From NCBI RefSeq assembly GCF_014467235.1, contig NZ_NKHP01000008.1:94637-158636 (forward strand): DNA of 64,000 nt. The letters are read 5' to 3'. The DNA is from Xenorhabdus indica (GTDB lineage Bacteria; Pseudomonadota; Gammaproteobacteria; Enterobacterales; Enterobacteriaceae). Made by a program: the position numbers and the translations under genes. Positions 10,530-21,952 of the stretch are shown here, piece after piece; the stretch's first letter is position 1, and every line of letters starts with the position of its first letter. Under the pieces are notes generated by a model. The model saw only the letters and a program-made list of their open reading frames with translations. It was not told the origin of the DNA and searched no databases.

Positions 10530-12299
10530 ATGACGCAAACCTATATCCCAGGCAAAGATGCCGCACTGGAAGATTCAATTAATAAATTCCAGCATAAACT
10601 GAACTCTCTCGGCTTTAATATTGAAGAAGCCTCATGGCTAAATCCTGTTCCGAATGTCTGGTCAGTGCATATCCGCGATCGCGATTGTCCATTGTGTTTT
10701 ACTAACGGCAAAGGAGCCAGTAAAAAAGCAGCATTAGCCTCTGCATTAGGTGAATACTTTGAGCGTCTATCAACAAATTATTTTTTCGCTGATTTTTATC
10801 TCGGAAGTCCGATTGCCAAAAGCGGATTTGTTCATTATCCAAACGAAAAGTGGTTCCCTCTGCCGGAAGATGATTCTTTGCCAGAAGGTATTCTGGACGA
10901 ACATTTGCACCGTTTTTACAATCCTGCTAACGAACTTTATGGCAGTCAGTTGATTGATTTGCAATCCGGTAATGAAGAACGTGGGATCTGCGCATTGCCA
11001 TTCACTCGTCAGTCCGATAATAAAACCGTTTATATTCCAATGAATATCGTTGGGAATCTGTATGTTTCAAACGGTATGTCAGCAGGTAATACCGTAAACG
11101 AAGCTCGTGTTCAGGGGCTATCCGAAGTATTCGAACGCTATGTGAAAAACCGCATTATCGCAGAATGCATTAGTTTGCCAGAAATTCCTCAAGTTGTGAT
11201 GGATCGCTACCCCGGTGTTGTTGCATCAGTCAATAAATTGCAGGAAGAAGGTTTCCCACTCTATTGCTATGATGCTTCTCTGGGCGGTCAATTCCCGGTG
11301 ATCTGCGTTGTACTGTTCAACCCCAATAACGGCACATGTTTTGCCTCTTTTGGTGCTCACCCTGATTTCGGTGTTGCGTTAGAACGTACCGTAACAGAAC
11401 TTTTACAAGGTCGCAGTCTGAAAGATCTTGATGTCTTTACACCACCAAGTTTCGATGATGAAGAAGTTTCTGAACACACAAATCTGGAAACTCACTTTAT
11501 TGATTCAAGCGGCGCAATTAGTTGGGATTTGTTCAAACAAGATGCTGATTATGAATTTGCCGACTGGGATTTCAGCGGTACAACAGAAGAAGAATTCGCA
11601 ACTTTGATGGGCATTTTCAATTCGCTTGATGCAGAAGTTTATATTGCTGATTATGAACATCTTAGTGTTTATGCCTGCCGCATTCTGGTGCCGGGTATGT
11701 CAGATATTTACCCGGTTGAAGATCTGTACATTGCCAACAATACGATGGGAATTCACTTGCGTGACACGATTCTGTCCTTGCCGGATAGCCAGTGGCAACC
11801 GGAAGAATACCTTGCCTTCCTTGAACAAATAGATGAAGAAGGGCTGGATGATTTTACCCGCGTTCGTGAATTATTAGGAATTGCAGCAGGAAAAGATAAC
11901 GGCTGGAGCAACTTGCGTATTGGTGAGCTGAAATCCATGTTGGCACTGGCAGGTAATGATCTGGAGCAAGCTCTGATATGGGTTGAATGGACACAAGATT
12001 TCAATTCTTCTGTCTTTACAGCAGAAAGGACAAATTATTATCGCTGCCTGCATACCCTATTATTGCTTACCCAAGAAGAAGATCGTGATCCAGACCAGTA
12101 TCATCAGGCTTTTGTCAAAATGTACGGTCAAAAAGCGGTAGATGCTGCATCTTCAGCCATTGATGGGAAAAACTGTTTCTACGGATTATGGTCTGTCGAT
12201 TCAGAATTAAAAGCATTACCAGCCCATCAAGCATTATTGAATGCTTATGAAAAATTACAAAAAGCCAAACGGGATTTTTGGATAAATAAGCAGGGATAA
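10530..12299 (+). CDS. ycaO: YcaO, ATP-dependent factor for ribosomal S12 methylthiolation
   Basis: Founding member of the YcaO superfamily of ATP-using enzymes. In E. coli YcaO is implicated with RimO in beta-methylthiolation of ribosomal protein S12. The 589 residues match E. coli YcaO in length; the catalytic domain includes GKGASKKAALASALGEYFER (about 53-72), SNGMSAGNTVNEARVQGLSEVFERY (about 188-212) and glutamates expected to bind Mg-ATP. The C-terminal third is a helical extension. No precursor peptide, dehydrogenase or other azoline cluster partner is nearby, so this is the housekeeping YcaO and not a RiPP enzyme. It lies upstream of focA, as in E. coli. Confidence 0.94.
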   Translation: MTQTYIPGKDAALEDSINKFQHKLNSLGFNIEEASWLNPVPNVWSVHIRDRDCPLCFTNGKGASKKAALASALGEYFERLSTNYFFADFYLGSPIAKSGFVHYPNEKWFPLPEDDSLPEGILDEHLHRFYNPANELYGSQLIDLQSGNEERGICALPFTRQSDNKTVYIPMNIVGNLYVSNGMSAGNTVNEARVQGLSEVFERYVKNRIIAECISLPEIPQVVMDRYPGVVASVNKLQEEGFPLYCYDASLGGQFPVICVVLFNPNNGTCFASFGAHPDFGVALERTVTELLQGRSLKDLDVFTPPSFDDEEVSEHTNLETHFIDSSGAISWDLFKQDADYEFADWDFSGTTEEEFATLMGIFNSLDAEVYIADYEHLSVYACRILVPGMSDIYPVEDLYIANNTMGIHLRDTILSLPDSQWQPEEYLAFLEQIDEEGLDDFTRVRELLGIAAGKDNGWSNLRIGELKSMLALAGNDLEQALIWVEWTQDFNSSVFTAERTNYYRCLHTLLLLTQEEDRDPDQYHQAFVKMYGQKAVDAASSAIDGKNCFYGLWSVDSELKALPAHQALLNAYEKLQKAKRDFWINKQG

Positions 12300-12627
12300 A
12301 CAACCTGTTAAATTAAAGTTATTTTTGGGCAAAATTAAAACTCAGGTTAAATTAAATTTATTTTCAAATAACAAATAAATGACAATTTAACCTGTTATTT
12401 CACTTTTTCTGTATTTTTCTCAAATCCCTTCAATATAAAATATTTTTATAGTTTTTAAAAAATATTTTATATATAAAAATCAACAAACTAACCCAAAAAA
12501 AGGCTATTTTAACAGCTATAATTCACCAGAATTTCTATTTAACATGATCCATATCAAATTTAGGTCAATGCCCGTTTGTTACTATCATTACGTGCTATAA
12601 TTAACTAATAATAAAGTGAGTGTTAGT
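12300..12627 (+). promoter_or_regulatory. focA-pflB upstream region with an FNR-like box
   Basis: This 328-base AT-rich gap carries, at 12544-12557, the sequence ATGAT-CCAT-ATCAA, which fits the FNR consensus TTGAT-N4-ATCAA with one mismatch, about 80 bases before focA. FNR and ArcA activation of focA-pflB in anaerobiosis is established in E. coli. The GTGAG at 12616-12620 is the ribosome-binding site for the ATG at 12628. Confidence 0.6.
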
Positions 12628-13479
12628 ATGAAAACTGACAACCCTTTTAATTTATATCCACCTGCTATAATGGCACAAATTGCTGATGATAGCGGTGTAT
12701 ATAAAGTCAATAAACATCTCGCAGTAACTTATTTATCAGCAATCATGGCTGGTGTATTTATTTCCATTGCTTTCGTCTTTTATATTACGGCTACAACAGG
12801 AACTTTTTCTATTCCTTATGGTTTAGCTAAATTGACCGGTGGTATCTGTTTCTCCCTGGGTTTAATGTTAATAATAATATTTGGTGTCGATCTCTTCACT
12901 TCCACAGTATTAACTATTGTTTCAAAAGCAACAGGCCGTATTACCTGGTCACAAATGCTCAAAAACTGGATTAACGTTTATATCGGTAATCTGATGGGCG
13001 CTTTATTTTTTGTCACTTTAATGTGGCATTCAGGCCAATATACCGCCGCCAATGGTTTCTGGGGCCTGAACGTATTACAGGTAGCCGATCATAAAATGCA
13101 TCATACCTTTATTGAGGCACTATGCTTAGGCATTTTAGCTAATCTGATGGTATGCCTTGCTGTCTGGATGAGTTATGCAGGCCGCAGTCTTATTGATAAA
13201 TTATTTGCACTAATTCTGCCCATTAGCATGTTCGTCGCAAGCGGCTTTGAACACAGCATTGCTAACATGTTTCTGATCCCTTTTGGAATTGTTATTAAAG
13301 AATTCGCTCCCGCTGAATTCTGGGAAAAAGTAGGAACAACACCGGAGCAATTTCCCCAACTGACAGTCTCAAATTTTATTACTGATAACCTGTTACCAGT
13401 TACGATTGGTAACATCATTGGTGGTTCGATATTGGTTGGGTTGACTTATTGGTTCATTTATTTACGTGGTAGCCGCTGA
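12628..13479 (+). CDS. focA: Formate channel FocA
   Basis: Inner-membrane pentameric formate channel of the formate-nitrite transporter family; it exports formate during fermentation and re-imports it at low pH. Six membrane segments are evident. Signatures include GVFISIAFVFYITATTG (first helix), GADLFTS-like GVDLFTSTVL, KNWINVYIGNL and the gating histidine in SGFEHSIANMF. I chose the ATG at 12628 (MKTDNPFN, matching E. coli MKADNPFD) over the in-frame GTG at 12616, which forms part of the ribosome-binding site. It is followed 57 bases later by pflB. Confidence 0.96.
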   Translation: MKTDNPFNLYPPAIMAQIADDSGVYKVNKHLAVTYLSAIMAGVFISIAFVFYITATTGTFSIPYGLAKLTGGICFSLGLMLIIIFGVDLFTSTVLTIVSKATGRITWSQMLKNWINVYIGNLMGALFFVTLMWHSGQYTAANGFWGLNVLQVADHKMHHTFIEALCLGILANLMVCLAVWMSYAGRSLIDKLFALILPISMFVASGFEHSIANMFLIPFGIVIKEFAPAEFWEKVGTTPEQFPQLTVSNFITDNLLPVTIGNIIGGSILVGLTYWFIYLRGSR

Positions 13480-13536
13480 CATTAATTTGCTTCCACACCA
13501 AATTTCCAAGTTCTACGGTTAAAAGGTAAAAGTATC

Positions 13537-15819
13537 ATGTCCGAGTTAAATGAAAAATTCTTTGTAGCATGGCAAGGCTTTAACGAAGGTAGCTGGCAGA
13601 ATGAAGTCAATGTTCGTGACTTCATTCAGAAAAACTACACGCCATATGAAGGTGATGAATCATTTCTTGCAGGCGCCACAAAAGCGACGGATATTTTGTG
13701 GGAAATGGTCATGGAAGGTATCAAAATCGAAAACCACACTCATGCTCCGGTTGATTTTGATACTCACGTTGCGTCTACAATTACCTCTCATGATGCTGGT
13801 TATATTGAAAAAGATCTGGAACAAATCGTTGGTCTGCAAACTGAAGCGCCACTGAAACGTGCCATTATTCCATTTGGTGGGATTAAAATGGTTGAAGGCT
13901 CTTGCAAAGCATACAACCGAGAGCTGGATCCGAAACTGAAACAAATTTTTACTGAATATCGCAAAACCCATAATCAGGGGGTATTCGATGTTTATACGCC
14001 TGATATTCTGAAATGCCGTAAATCCGGTGTACTAACTGGTTTACCTGATGCTTATGGCCGCGGTCGTATTATCGGTGATTATCGTCGTGTTGCACTATAC
14101 GGTATTGATTTCCTGCGGGATGAAAAGTATGCACAATTCACCTCATTGCAGGAAAAATTGGAAAATGGCGAAGATCTGGAAGCAACTATTCGTCTGCGTG
14201 AAGAGATTTCAGAACAGCACCATGCTCTTGGTCAAATTAAAGCAATGGCTGCTAAATATGGCTACGATATTTCCGGCCCTGCGACCACAGCCAGGGAAGC
14301 TGTACAGTGGACTTATTTTGCCTATCTGGCTGCTGTAAAATCTCAAAATGGTGCTGCAATGTCCTTCGGCCGTGTATCCAGCTTTCTGGATATCTACATT
14401 GAGCGTGACCTGCAAGCGGGCAAATTGACTGAACAAGAAGCGCAAGAGCTGATAGACCATTTGGTGATGAAGCTGCGTATGGTTCGTTTCCTGCGTACTC
14501 CGGAATACGACGAGTTGTTCTCCGGTGACCCGATTTGGGCTACTGAATCAATAGCTGGCATGGGGCTGGATGGCCGTACCCTTGTTACCAAAAACAGTTA
14601 TCGTTTCCTGAATACGCTGTACACAATGGGACCATCTCCGGAGCCCAACATGACCATTCTGTGGTCTGAAAAATTACCAGCTAACTTTAAAAAATACGCA
14701 GCAAAAGTGTCTATCGATACTTCATCCTTACAGTATGAAAATGATGATCTGATGCGTCCCGATTTCAACAGTGATGATTACGCCATTGCATGTTGCGTCA
14801 GCCCAATGGTTGTTGGTAAACAAATGCAGTTCTTCGGTGCCCGTGCAAATCTGGCGAAAACCATGTTGTATGCGATCAATGGTGGTGTAGATGAAAAACT
14901 GAAAATGCAAGTTGGCCCGAAAGAAGCCCCCATGAAAGATGATGTTTTGGATTACGACAAAGTCATCGAACGCATGGATCACTTTATGGACTGGCTGGCA
15001 AAACAGTACGTTACAGCGCTAAATATCATCCACTACATGCATGATAAATACAGCTATGAAGCCGCCTTAATGGCACTGCATGATCGAGATGTTCACCGTA
15101 CTATGGCATGCGGTATCGCAGGTTTGTCTGTAGCGGCAGATTCTCTGTCCGCGATCAAATATGCAAAAGTATCACCAATCCGTGATGAGAATGGCCTGGC
15201 GATTGATTTCAAAATCGAAGGTGAATATCCCCAGTTTGGTAATAATGATACTCGTGTTGATGATATTGCCTGCGATTTAGTTGAACGTTTCATGAAGAAA
15301 ATTCAGAAATTGCAGACCTATCGTAATGCAGTACCAACTCAGTCTGTATTAACCATTACCTCTAACGTTGTTTATGGTAAAAAAACGGGTAACACACCTG
15401 ATGGCCGTCGTGCAGGTGCCCCATTTGGTCCGGGCGCTAACCCAATGCACGGTCGTGACCAAAAAGGCGCGGTGGCTTCACTGACCTCAGTTGCTAAACT
15501 ACCATTTGCTTACGCGAAGGATGGTATCTCTTATACCTTCTCCATCGTACCTAATGCTCTGGGTAAAAATGACGAAGCACGCAAAACGAATCTGGCGGCT
15601 CTGATGGATGGCTACTTCCATCATGAAACCGATATTGAGGGTGGTCAACACCTAAATGTTAACGTAATGAATCGTGAAATGTTAATGGATGCAATGGAAA
15701 ATCCTGAAAAATATCCTCAGTTGACGATCCGTGTATCTGGCTATGCGGTACGCTTTAATTCCCTGACTAAGGAACAGCAACAGGATGTAATTACGCGTAC
15801 ATTTACGCAAACAATGTAA
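13537..15819 (+). CDS. pflB: Formate acetyltransferase (pyruvate formate-lyase)
   Basis: Glycyl-radical enzyme converting pyruvate and CoA to acetyl-CoA and formate in anaerobic cells. The adjacent active-site cysteines are in IACCVSP (about residues 418-419) and the glycine that carries the radical is in [12 protein letters not shown] near the C terminus. The 760 residues match E. coli PflB. It follows focA directly and is followed by its activase, the standard focA-pflB-pflA order. Codon use is more highly expressed in style than in the flanking genes. Confidence 0.97.
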   Translation: MSELNEKFFVAWQGFNEGSWQNEVNVRDFIQKNYTPYEGDESFLAGATKATDILWEMVMEGIKIENHTHAPVDFDTHVASTITSHDAGYIEKDLEQIVGLQTEAPLKRAIIPFGGIKMVEGSCKAYNRELDPKLKQIFTEYRKTHNQGVFDVYTPDILKCRKSGVLTGLPDAYGRGRIIGDYRRVALYGIDFLRDEKYAQFTSLQEKLENGEDLEATIRLREEISEQHHALGQIKAMAAKYGYDISGPATTAREAVQWTYFAYLAAVKSQNGAAMSFGRVSSFLDIYIERDLQAGKLTEQEAQELIDHLVMKLRMVRFLRTPEYDELFSGDPIWATESIAGMGLDGRTLVTKNSYRFLNTLYTMGPSPEPNMTILWSEKLPANFKKYAAKVSIDTSSLQYENDDLMRPDFNSDDYAIACCVSPMVVGKQMQFFGARANLAKTMLYAINGGVDEKLKMQVGPKEAPMKDDVLDYDKVIERMDHFMDWLAKQYVTALNIIHYMHDKYSYEAALMALHDRDVHRTMACGIAGLSVAADSLSAIKYAKVSPIRDENGLAIDFKIEGEYPQFGNNDTRVDDIACDLVERFMKKIQKLQTYRNAVPTQSVLTITSNVVYGKKTGNTPDGRRAGAPFGPGANPMHGRDQKGAVASLTSVAKLPFAYAKDGISYTFSIVPNALGKNDEARKTNLAALMDGYFHHETDIEGGQHLNVNVMNREMLMDAMENPEKYPQLTIRVSGYAVRFNSLTKEQQQDVITRTFTQTM

Positions 15820-15964
15820 ATATTTATTTGTATTAGTCGCATCGTGTTACTTCAAAAATGCCATAATTTTCTCATCAGGCAAAATGGCATACACTTCAAA
15901 GCCCCTGTACAATCGGGGGCCTTTACTCTCTCAGCATCCAATCAGTTTCTGGAGAAACCCTTTC

Positions 15965-16705
15965 ATGTCCGTACTTGGCCGTATCCACTCTTTTGAATCC
16001 TGCGGAACCATTGATGGCCCTGGTATCCGTTTTATCACGTTTTTCCAAGGCTGCCTGATGCGTTGTCTTTATTGTCATAATCGTGATACATGGGATACGC
16101 ACTGTGGCAAAACGGTAACTGTCGAAGAACTTATCAAGGAAGTAACAACTTATCGCCATTTCATGAATGCCTCAGGCGGCGGAGTCACAGCATCAGGTGG
16201 AGAAGCAATCCTTCAAGCTGAATTTGTCCGTGATTGGTTCAGAGCTTGCCATGCAGAAGGTATTCACACTTGTTTAGATACCAATGGCTTTGTTCGCCGC
16301 TATGAACCAGTAATTGATGAGCTGCTGGATGATACCGATTTAGTGATGCTGGACCTAAAACAACTTGACGATGATATTCACCGAGAACTGGTCGGTGTTT
16401 CCAATCATCGAACGCTCGAATTTGCCCATTATCTGGCAAAACGCAATCAAAAAACATGGATCCGCTATGTAGTTGTACCCGGTTGGTCAGATGATGATAA
16501 ATCTGTCCACATGTTGGGAGAATTCACCAGAGATATGAAGAATATCGAGAAAATTGAATTATTGCCTTATCATGAGCTTGGAAAGCATAAATGGATTGCC
16601 ATGGGTGAAGAATACAAACTGGAAGAGGTAAAACCACCTTCTAATGAGACCATGGAGCGCGTGCAACGAATCCTGACTAGTTACGGACATCATGTAATTT
16701 ATTGA
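15965..16705 (+). CDS. pflA: Pyruvate formate-lyase 1 activating enzyme
   Basis: Radical-SAM enzyme that installs the glycyl radical on PflB. The [4Fe-4S] cysteines are in [10 protein letters not shown] (CxxxCxxC, about residues 30-37), after [15 protein letters not shown], and the SAM-binding [11 protein letters not shown] follows. I chose the ATG at 15965 ([12 protein letters not shown], 246 residues, as in E. coli) with GGAG a few bases upstream; the longer frame from 15884 adds 27 residues unlike the family. It lies 145 bases after pflB. Confidence 0.96.
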   Translation: MSVLGRIHSFESCGTIDGPGIRFITFFQGCLMRCLYCHNRDTWDTHCGKTVTVEELIKEVTTYRHFMNASGGGVTASGGEAILQAEFVRDWFRACHAEGIHTCLDTNGFVRRYEPVIDELLDDTDLVMLDLKQLDDDIHRELVGVSNHRTLEFAHYLAKRNQKTWIRYVVVPGWSDDDKSVHMLGEFTRDMKNIEKIELLPYHELGKHKWIAMGEEYKLEEVKPPSNETMERVQRILTSYGHHVIY

Positions 16706-17197
16706 ATCCAATATTCTTCAACAGCCTCAAAAGAAATCATCACAAATCGCAACTGGTTCAATAATAAATTGCAGCCAGTTTTGCGCTAAAAAATCATTTT
16801 ATTTCACTCAATAACTATTGGATTATTAATAAATTACATCCACGTCATAAATACATTAACTAAAAAAGTATTAAAACAAGCTCATTTAACAATATGATAA
16901 AAAATCATTTCCTGATGATATACCATTTAAAGTACAAGGCGATTTTATTGATTGCTTATAAAAGGAAAATTAATTTCAGTTAGTGCAAAAGAAAAATTTT
17001 AAATATAAGCAAAATCATTTGGCAATATAAGAAAGAATTTGTGCATTAATCTCTTAATAAGACCAACAATTAATCCTTGTTGATTAATAATTTTCATGAA
17101 ATAATCCCTTCTACTTTACCCAAAAACTCTGTTCCGGGATGGATATAGATAAAATTTAATTTGGCAATTACTATTCAACCAGATAAAGCGGAAAAAA
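16706..17197. other. Gene-free AT-rich gap after pflA
   Basis: These 492 bases are strongly AT-rich. A short inverted repeat, AACTGG/CCAGTT (about 16750-16780) followed by a few T residues, could be a weak pflA terminator. The right end should hold the promoter of the membrane-protein gene at 17198. No supported ORF was found. Confidence 0.5.
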
Positions 17198-18028
17198 ATG
17201 AATAATCAAGATATTAATTTCAATTCCAGGGAAAAAAGCATATCCCTAACTAAAGAAAAAGAGGTATTCATTCGTGAAGGGCAGGCTGTTGGAGCAGGAG
17301 CAGCAACAGAATGGATCGGTAATGCCTGGCAAATATTCAAAGCAAACCCAATGCAATGGATACTATTGACATTAATCTATATAGTTATCATGGCAGGCTT
17401 GAATTTTATTCCATTCCTAAATTTAGTATCTTTTCTATTTGGTTCAGTATTTGTTGCCGGTTTTATCGCTGCTGCTGAAAAACAAAGAACCACCGGTAAT
17501 TTTGAAATAGAATTATTATTCTATGGATTTAAAGATAAATTAGGTACACTGGTTGCTGTTGGTGCACTTTACTTAGGCATCTATGCACTTGGGGTCATCG
17601 CGGCTGTCCTTGTGGCAGGCTTTGGTATAGTAGAACTGTTTTTGGCCTCTCAATATGGGGACCCAAATCCAGCACTATTAATGGATAGCATTTCTTCTTT
17701 TATAGGGGCAATCTTTGTCTTCTGTATTTTTAGCTTAGTCGCCCTTGCATTTATTTGGTTTGCTCCTGCATTGATTATCATTAATGATATGAAATTTGGT
17801 GAAGCCGTCTCAATGAGCCTGAATGCTGTGAAGAAAAACCTACTCGGTGGTTTTCTGTTTTTCCTGCTAATGGGAATTCTGATAGTGACTTCCATGATAC
17901 CCTTATTGTTGGGCCTGATTATAACTATCCCTATGAATTTTATTACTTATTATACAACATACCGCAGTATTTTTTATACATCAAAAGGCAACAGCAGCGA
18001 AGAACAAAAATCCAGTTTGATCATCTAA
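17198..18028 (+). CDS. BPSS1780-type integral membrane protein
   Basis: A 276-residue inner-membrane protein of unknown function. The first 50 or so residues are hydrophilic (VFIREGQAVGAGAATEWIGNAWQIFKANP), then about six hydrophobic segments follow, roughly at residues 52-75, 78-95, 115-150, 165-195, 220-250 and near the C terminus. The pattern of a GxGAxW-type N terminus followed by WxxFKxNP and a hydrophobic bundle is what I recall of the uncharacterised BPSS1780 family; this assignment is from memory and moderate. It stands alone, followed by a hairpin terminator and by a decayed fragment of a second copy. No function is proposed. Confidence 0.8.
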   Translation: MNNQDINFNSREKSISLTKEKEVFIREGQAVGAGAATEWIGNAWQIFKANPMQWILLTLIYIVIMAGLNFIPFLNLVSFLFGSVFVAGFIAAAEKQRTTGNFEIELLFYGFKDKLGTLVAVGALYLGIYALGVIAAVLVAGFGIVELFLASQYGDPNPALLMDSISSFIGAIFVFCIFSLVALAFIWFAPALIIINDMKFGEAVSMSLNAVKKNLLGGFLFFLLMGILIVTSMIPLLLGLIITIPMNFITYYTTYRSIFYTSKGNSSEEQKSSLII

Positions 18029-18051
18029 TAAATACTGCATAAAAATAAATA

Positions 18052-18083
18052 AAAGTGCTGAATATCAAAGTCAGCACTTTGTT
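18052..18083 (+). terminator. Hairpin terminator after the BPSS1780-type gene
   Basis: A 10-bp perfect stem, AAAGTGCTGA (18052-18061) with TCAGCACTTT (18071-18080), closes a 9-base loop 24 bases after the stop codon. The T tract is short. Confidence 0.65.
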
Positions 18084-18159
18084 AATAACCTGCATTATCT
18101 GAATTATTACCTAATAAATAGAAACAGTAGATAATAAAAATATCATTCTTAATGTAAAA

Positions 18160-18258
18160 GAAAAAAATTTCTTCGCAGTCGCTGGAAAACAGAGAACCAT
18201 AGGTGATTTTAAAATAAGCTTGCTGCTCACTGGATTTAATAAATTAGGTTCTATGTAA
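18160..18258 (+). pseudogene. Remnant of a second BPSS1780-type gene
   Basis: Reading this stretch on the plus strand gives VAGKQRTIGDFKISLLL followed by TGFNKLGSM and a stop. It aligns to AAEKQRTTGNFEIELLF and YGFKDKLGTL in the intact gene (about residues 89-116, bases 17468-17545). The nucleotide match is strong through AGAGAACCATAGGTGATTTT. No start, no ribosome-binding site and little else of the gene can be read, although hydrophobic-looking triplets continue downstream to about 18345. It is best read as the decayed internal piece of a tandem duplicate. Confidence 0.7.
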
Positions 18259-18349
18259 AGCAGAGCCTGTACTTCTGATTAGTAATTTTTCTTTTATACA
18301 TCTTATCATTCTTATTTTCAGTATTTTCATTTTTACAATCAGTTCTATA

Positions 18350-18396
18350 CCCAATGGATTTCAAGTTGCGTCGCGGCGGCAAGGGAACGCATCTTA
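18350..18396. repeat. ERIC-like terminal repeat (partial)
   Basis: The block beginning ATACCCAATGGATTTCAAGT and continuing with TGCGTCGCGGCGGCAAG matches one end of enterobacterial ERIC/IRU-type intergenic repeats, whose known end reads ATACCCGTCATATTTCAAGT followed by TGC. Only one end is recognisable here. It lies between the decayed gene fragment and the serS terminator. Confidence 0.65.
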
Positions 18397-18429
18397 TAGG
18401 CAGGATAAAACATAAATTATTGTTGATAA

Positions 18430-18455
18430 AAAAAGCGCCTGATATGGCGCTTTTT
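18430..18455. terminator. Terminator downstream of serS (bidirectional)
   Basis: A 10-bp stem AAAAAGCGCC/GGCGCTTTTT with a six-base loop lies 18 bases past the serS stop and supplies a U tract on either strand. It is a strong rho-independent terminator for serS on the minus strand. Confidence 0.85.
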
Positions 18456-18472
18456 ATTAAAGATAAAAGGTA

Positions 18473-19792
<1,320 letters not shown>

Positions 19793-19923
19793 CTAGTTGT
19801 TAAGAAAATAGTTGTTAAAAAATAGTATTGAGAAAAAAGTCACTAAAACAGTAGCAAAATCAGTCTTGATTCACCAACCTGATATAAATTCTTTACCATA
19901 TGAACCTTACCGTATCAATGACA

Positions 19924-21267
19924 TTAACGATAGCGTTTTATTGAGCTACTTTGGTCCTGTTCCATCAACCAGTTTAATTTCTCACTAATCTTACCTTCCA
20001 GCCCTCTGCTGGTCGGGTGATAATAACGAGTATGTTGCATCTCAGGTGGAAAATAAACTTCTCCCGCCGCATACGCATTGGGCTCATCATGGGCATAACG
20101 GTATTCTTCACCAAAACCCATTTCTTTCATCAAATTTGTTGGAGCATTACGCAGATGAGCAGGAACGTCATAATCCGATTTTTCTTGTGCATCTGCCATA
20201 GCTGCTTTAAATGCCGTGTAAACAGCATTACTTTTGGGGGCACAGGCAAGATAAACAATTGCCTGTGCAATTGCACGTTCTCCTTCTGCTGCACCAACAC
20301 GGGTAAAACAATCCCATGCAGCAATTGCTACCTGCATTCCACGCGGATCAGCATTGCCTACATCTTCAGACGCTATCGCCAGTAAGCGGCGGGCAACATA
20401 AAGCGGATCTCCACCCGCGGTAATAATTCTGGCATACCAGTAAAGCGCAGCATCCGGTGAAGAACCCCGGATTGATTTATGCAAAGCAGATATTAAGTCG
20501 TAGTACCTATCACCTTGATTATCAAATCGTGCACTCCGCTCTCCGCTAACCTCTTTCAGTAACTCTGGGGTCAGGATACGTTGCCCTTGTGCATTGGCTT
20601 CCGCCATATCCGACATCATTTCCAGCAAGTTCAATGAACGACGTGCATCCCCTGCGACCAACTCAGCTACCATCTGACGAGTACCGTCCGGCAACACGAT
20701 ATTTTGCCCACCGAGGCCATGTTCTTTATCATTTATGGCTTGAATAAGCACTTGTTCTATTTCTGCTGGCGAAAGAGATTTCAATAAATAGACTCGCGCT
20801 CGTGATAACAGTGCTGAATTTAGTTCAAAAGAGGGGTTTTCAGTCGTGGCACCAATGAACGTGATGGTGCCATCTTCAATGTGCGGCAAAAAGGCATCTT
20901 GTTGGCTTTTGTTAAATCGGTGAACTTCATCGACAAACAAAATTGTTCTGCGCCCTGCATTGCGGTTCTGTCGTGCTTTTTCTATAGATTCACGTATCTC
21001 TTTGATACCAGATGTAACGGCAGAAATACGTTCAATATCTGCTTGCGCATAATAGCCGATAATTTCAGCCAGCGTCGTTTTCCCCGTGCCCGGCGGTCCC
21101 CACAAAATCATGGAGTGAAGATGACCTGCCCGGATCGCCCTTGGCAGAGGTTTCCCCTTTGCCAATAGATGTTGCTGTCCAATATAACGATCCAGCGTAA
21201 CTGGCCGCATTCTTGCAGCCAGTGGCTGAAACTCATTCTGTGAAAAATCGAGTGAAAGATTGTTCAC
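19924..21267 (-). CDS. rarA: Replication-associated recombination protein A
   Basis: AAA+ ATPase of the RarA/MgsA/WRNIP1 family that acts at stalled replication forks with SSB. Walker A is [12 protein letters not shown] (about residues 57-68), Walker B is [16 protein letters not shown] (about 114-129), and the sensor region has [18 protein letters not shown]. The C-terminal tetramerisation region includes [20 protein letters not shown]. The 447 residues match E. coli RarA. It begins 7 bases after lolA on the same strand, so the two are probably co-transcribed. Confidence 0.95.
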   Translation of the reverse strand: MNNLSLDFSQNEFQPLAARMRPVTLDRYIGQQHLLAKGKPLPRAIRAGHLHSMILWGPPGTGKTTLAEIIGYYAQADIERISAVTSGIKEIRESIEKARQNRNAGRRTILFVDEVHRFNKSQQDAFLPHIEDGTITFIGATTENPSFELNSALLSRARVYLLKSLSPAEIEQVLIQAINDKEHGLGGQNIVLPDGTRQMVAELVAGDARRSLNLLEMMSDMAEANAQGQRILTPELLKEVSGERSARFDNQGDRYYDLISALHKSIRGSSPDAALYWYARIITAGGDPLYVARRLLAIASEDVGNADPRGMQVAIAAWDCFTRVGAAEGERAIAQAIVYLACAPKSNAVYTAFKAAMADAQEKSDYDVPAHLRNAPTNLMKEMGFGEEYRYAHDEPNAYAAGEVYFPPEMQHTRYYHPTSRGLEGKISEKLNWLMEQDQSSSIKRYR

Positions 21268-21274
21268 TTAAACC

Positions 21275-21886
21275 TCACTGGCGCTGATCATCCAGCGTAA
21301 CACCTTCTGGTAAAGTGAATTTGAATTTTGACGCATCTACGCTGGTATTCTGCTGCCCTTTCAACTGATAAGCGCTTTTCTGACCGTCTTGTTCCACTGC
21401 CGTAAATTTCTGAATAGTGCCATCAGGTGTCACTGTGATTGAAAAATGTTTCAGATTTCCATTGGCATTATTCGGCGTCAACTCAAAATTATTACCATTT
21501 TGTGTCACTCTGTATTGTTTCCAATCCGAGGGATCATTACGAGCAATCAACATAAACGGTGTATTGCCCGTAGCATCTTTCAGCCAATTAGCTGTTACTT
21601 GCTCAACAAAAGGATTGTAGAACCACAACGTTTTACCATCAGAAATCAAAGTACTTTCATCAGGCGATGTCATATGCCAATGAAACAAATTGGGACGTTT
21701 AACCCAAAGTTGCCCTTCACCATTTTGGATCGTTGAACCGTCACTGCTGGTAACAGTCTGAATAAAGTTCGCGTGAAAACTATTTACCTTACTCAATCGC
21801 CCCTGCAAACTTTGTGCAGCATCAGCCCATGCAGAACTCACGCTCATTCCCATCATCAGACAACCAATCAACATCAGTTTTTTCAT
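21275..21886 (-). CDS. lolA: Outer-membrane lipoprotein carrier protein LolA
   Basis: Periplasmic chaperone that carries lipoproteins from the LolCDE transporter to LolB at the outer membrane. A signal peptide ([21 protein letters not shown]) precedes [20 protein letters not shown]. The family pattern continues with [22 protein letters not shown] and [12 protein letters not shown]. The 203 residues match E. coli LolA. It lies between ftsK and rarA, the conserved ftsK-lolA-rarA-serS order. Confidence 0.96.
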   Translation of the reverse strand: MKKLMLIGCLMMGMSVSSAWADAAQSLQGRLSKVNSFHANFIQTVTSSDGSTIQNGEGQLWVKRPNLFHWHMTSPDESTLISDGKTLWFYNPFVEQVTANWLKDATGNTPFMLIARNDPSDWKQYRVTQNGNNFELTPNNANGNLKHFSITVTPDGTIQKFTAVEQDGQKSAYQLKGQQNTSVDASKFKFTLPEGVTLDDQRQ

Positions 21887-21952
21887 GTGTGAGTACCTTC
21901 AATTCATATATTACCGGCATCACAATAACCGATGCCGAATTTAAAATGATGC

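Noticed and set aside
10530..12299. YcaO as the core enzyme of an azoline-forming (RiPP) cluster
   Set aside because: Length, sequence and position beside focA match the E. coli housekeeping YcaO; no precursor peptide, E1-like partner, oxidase or exporter lies nearby.
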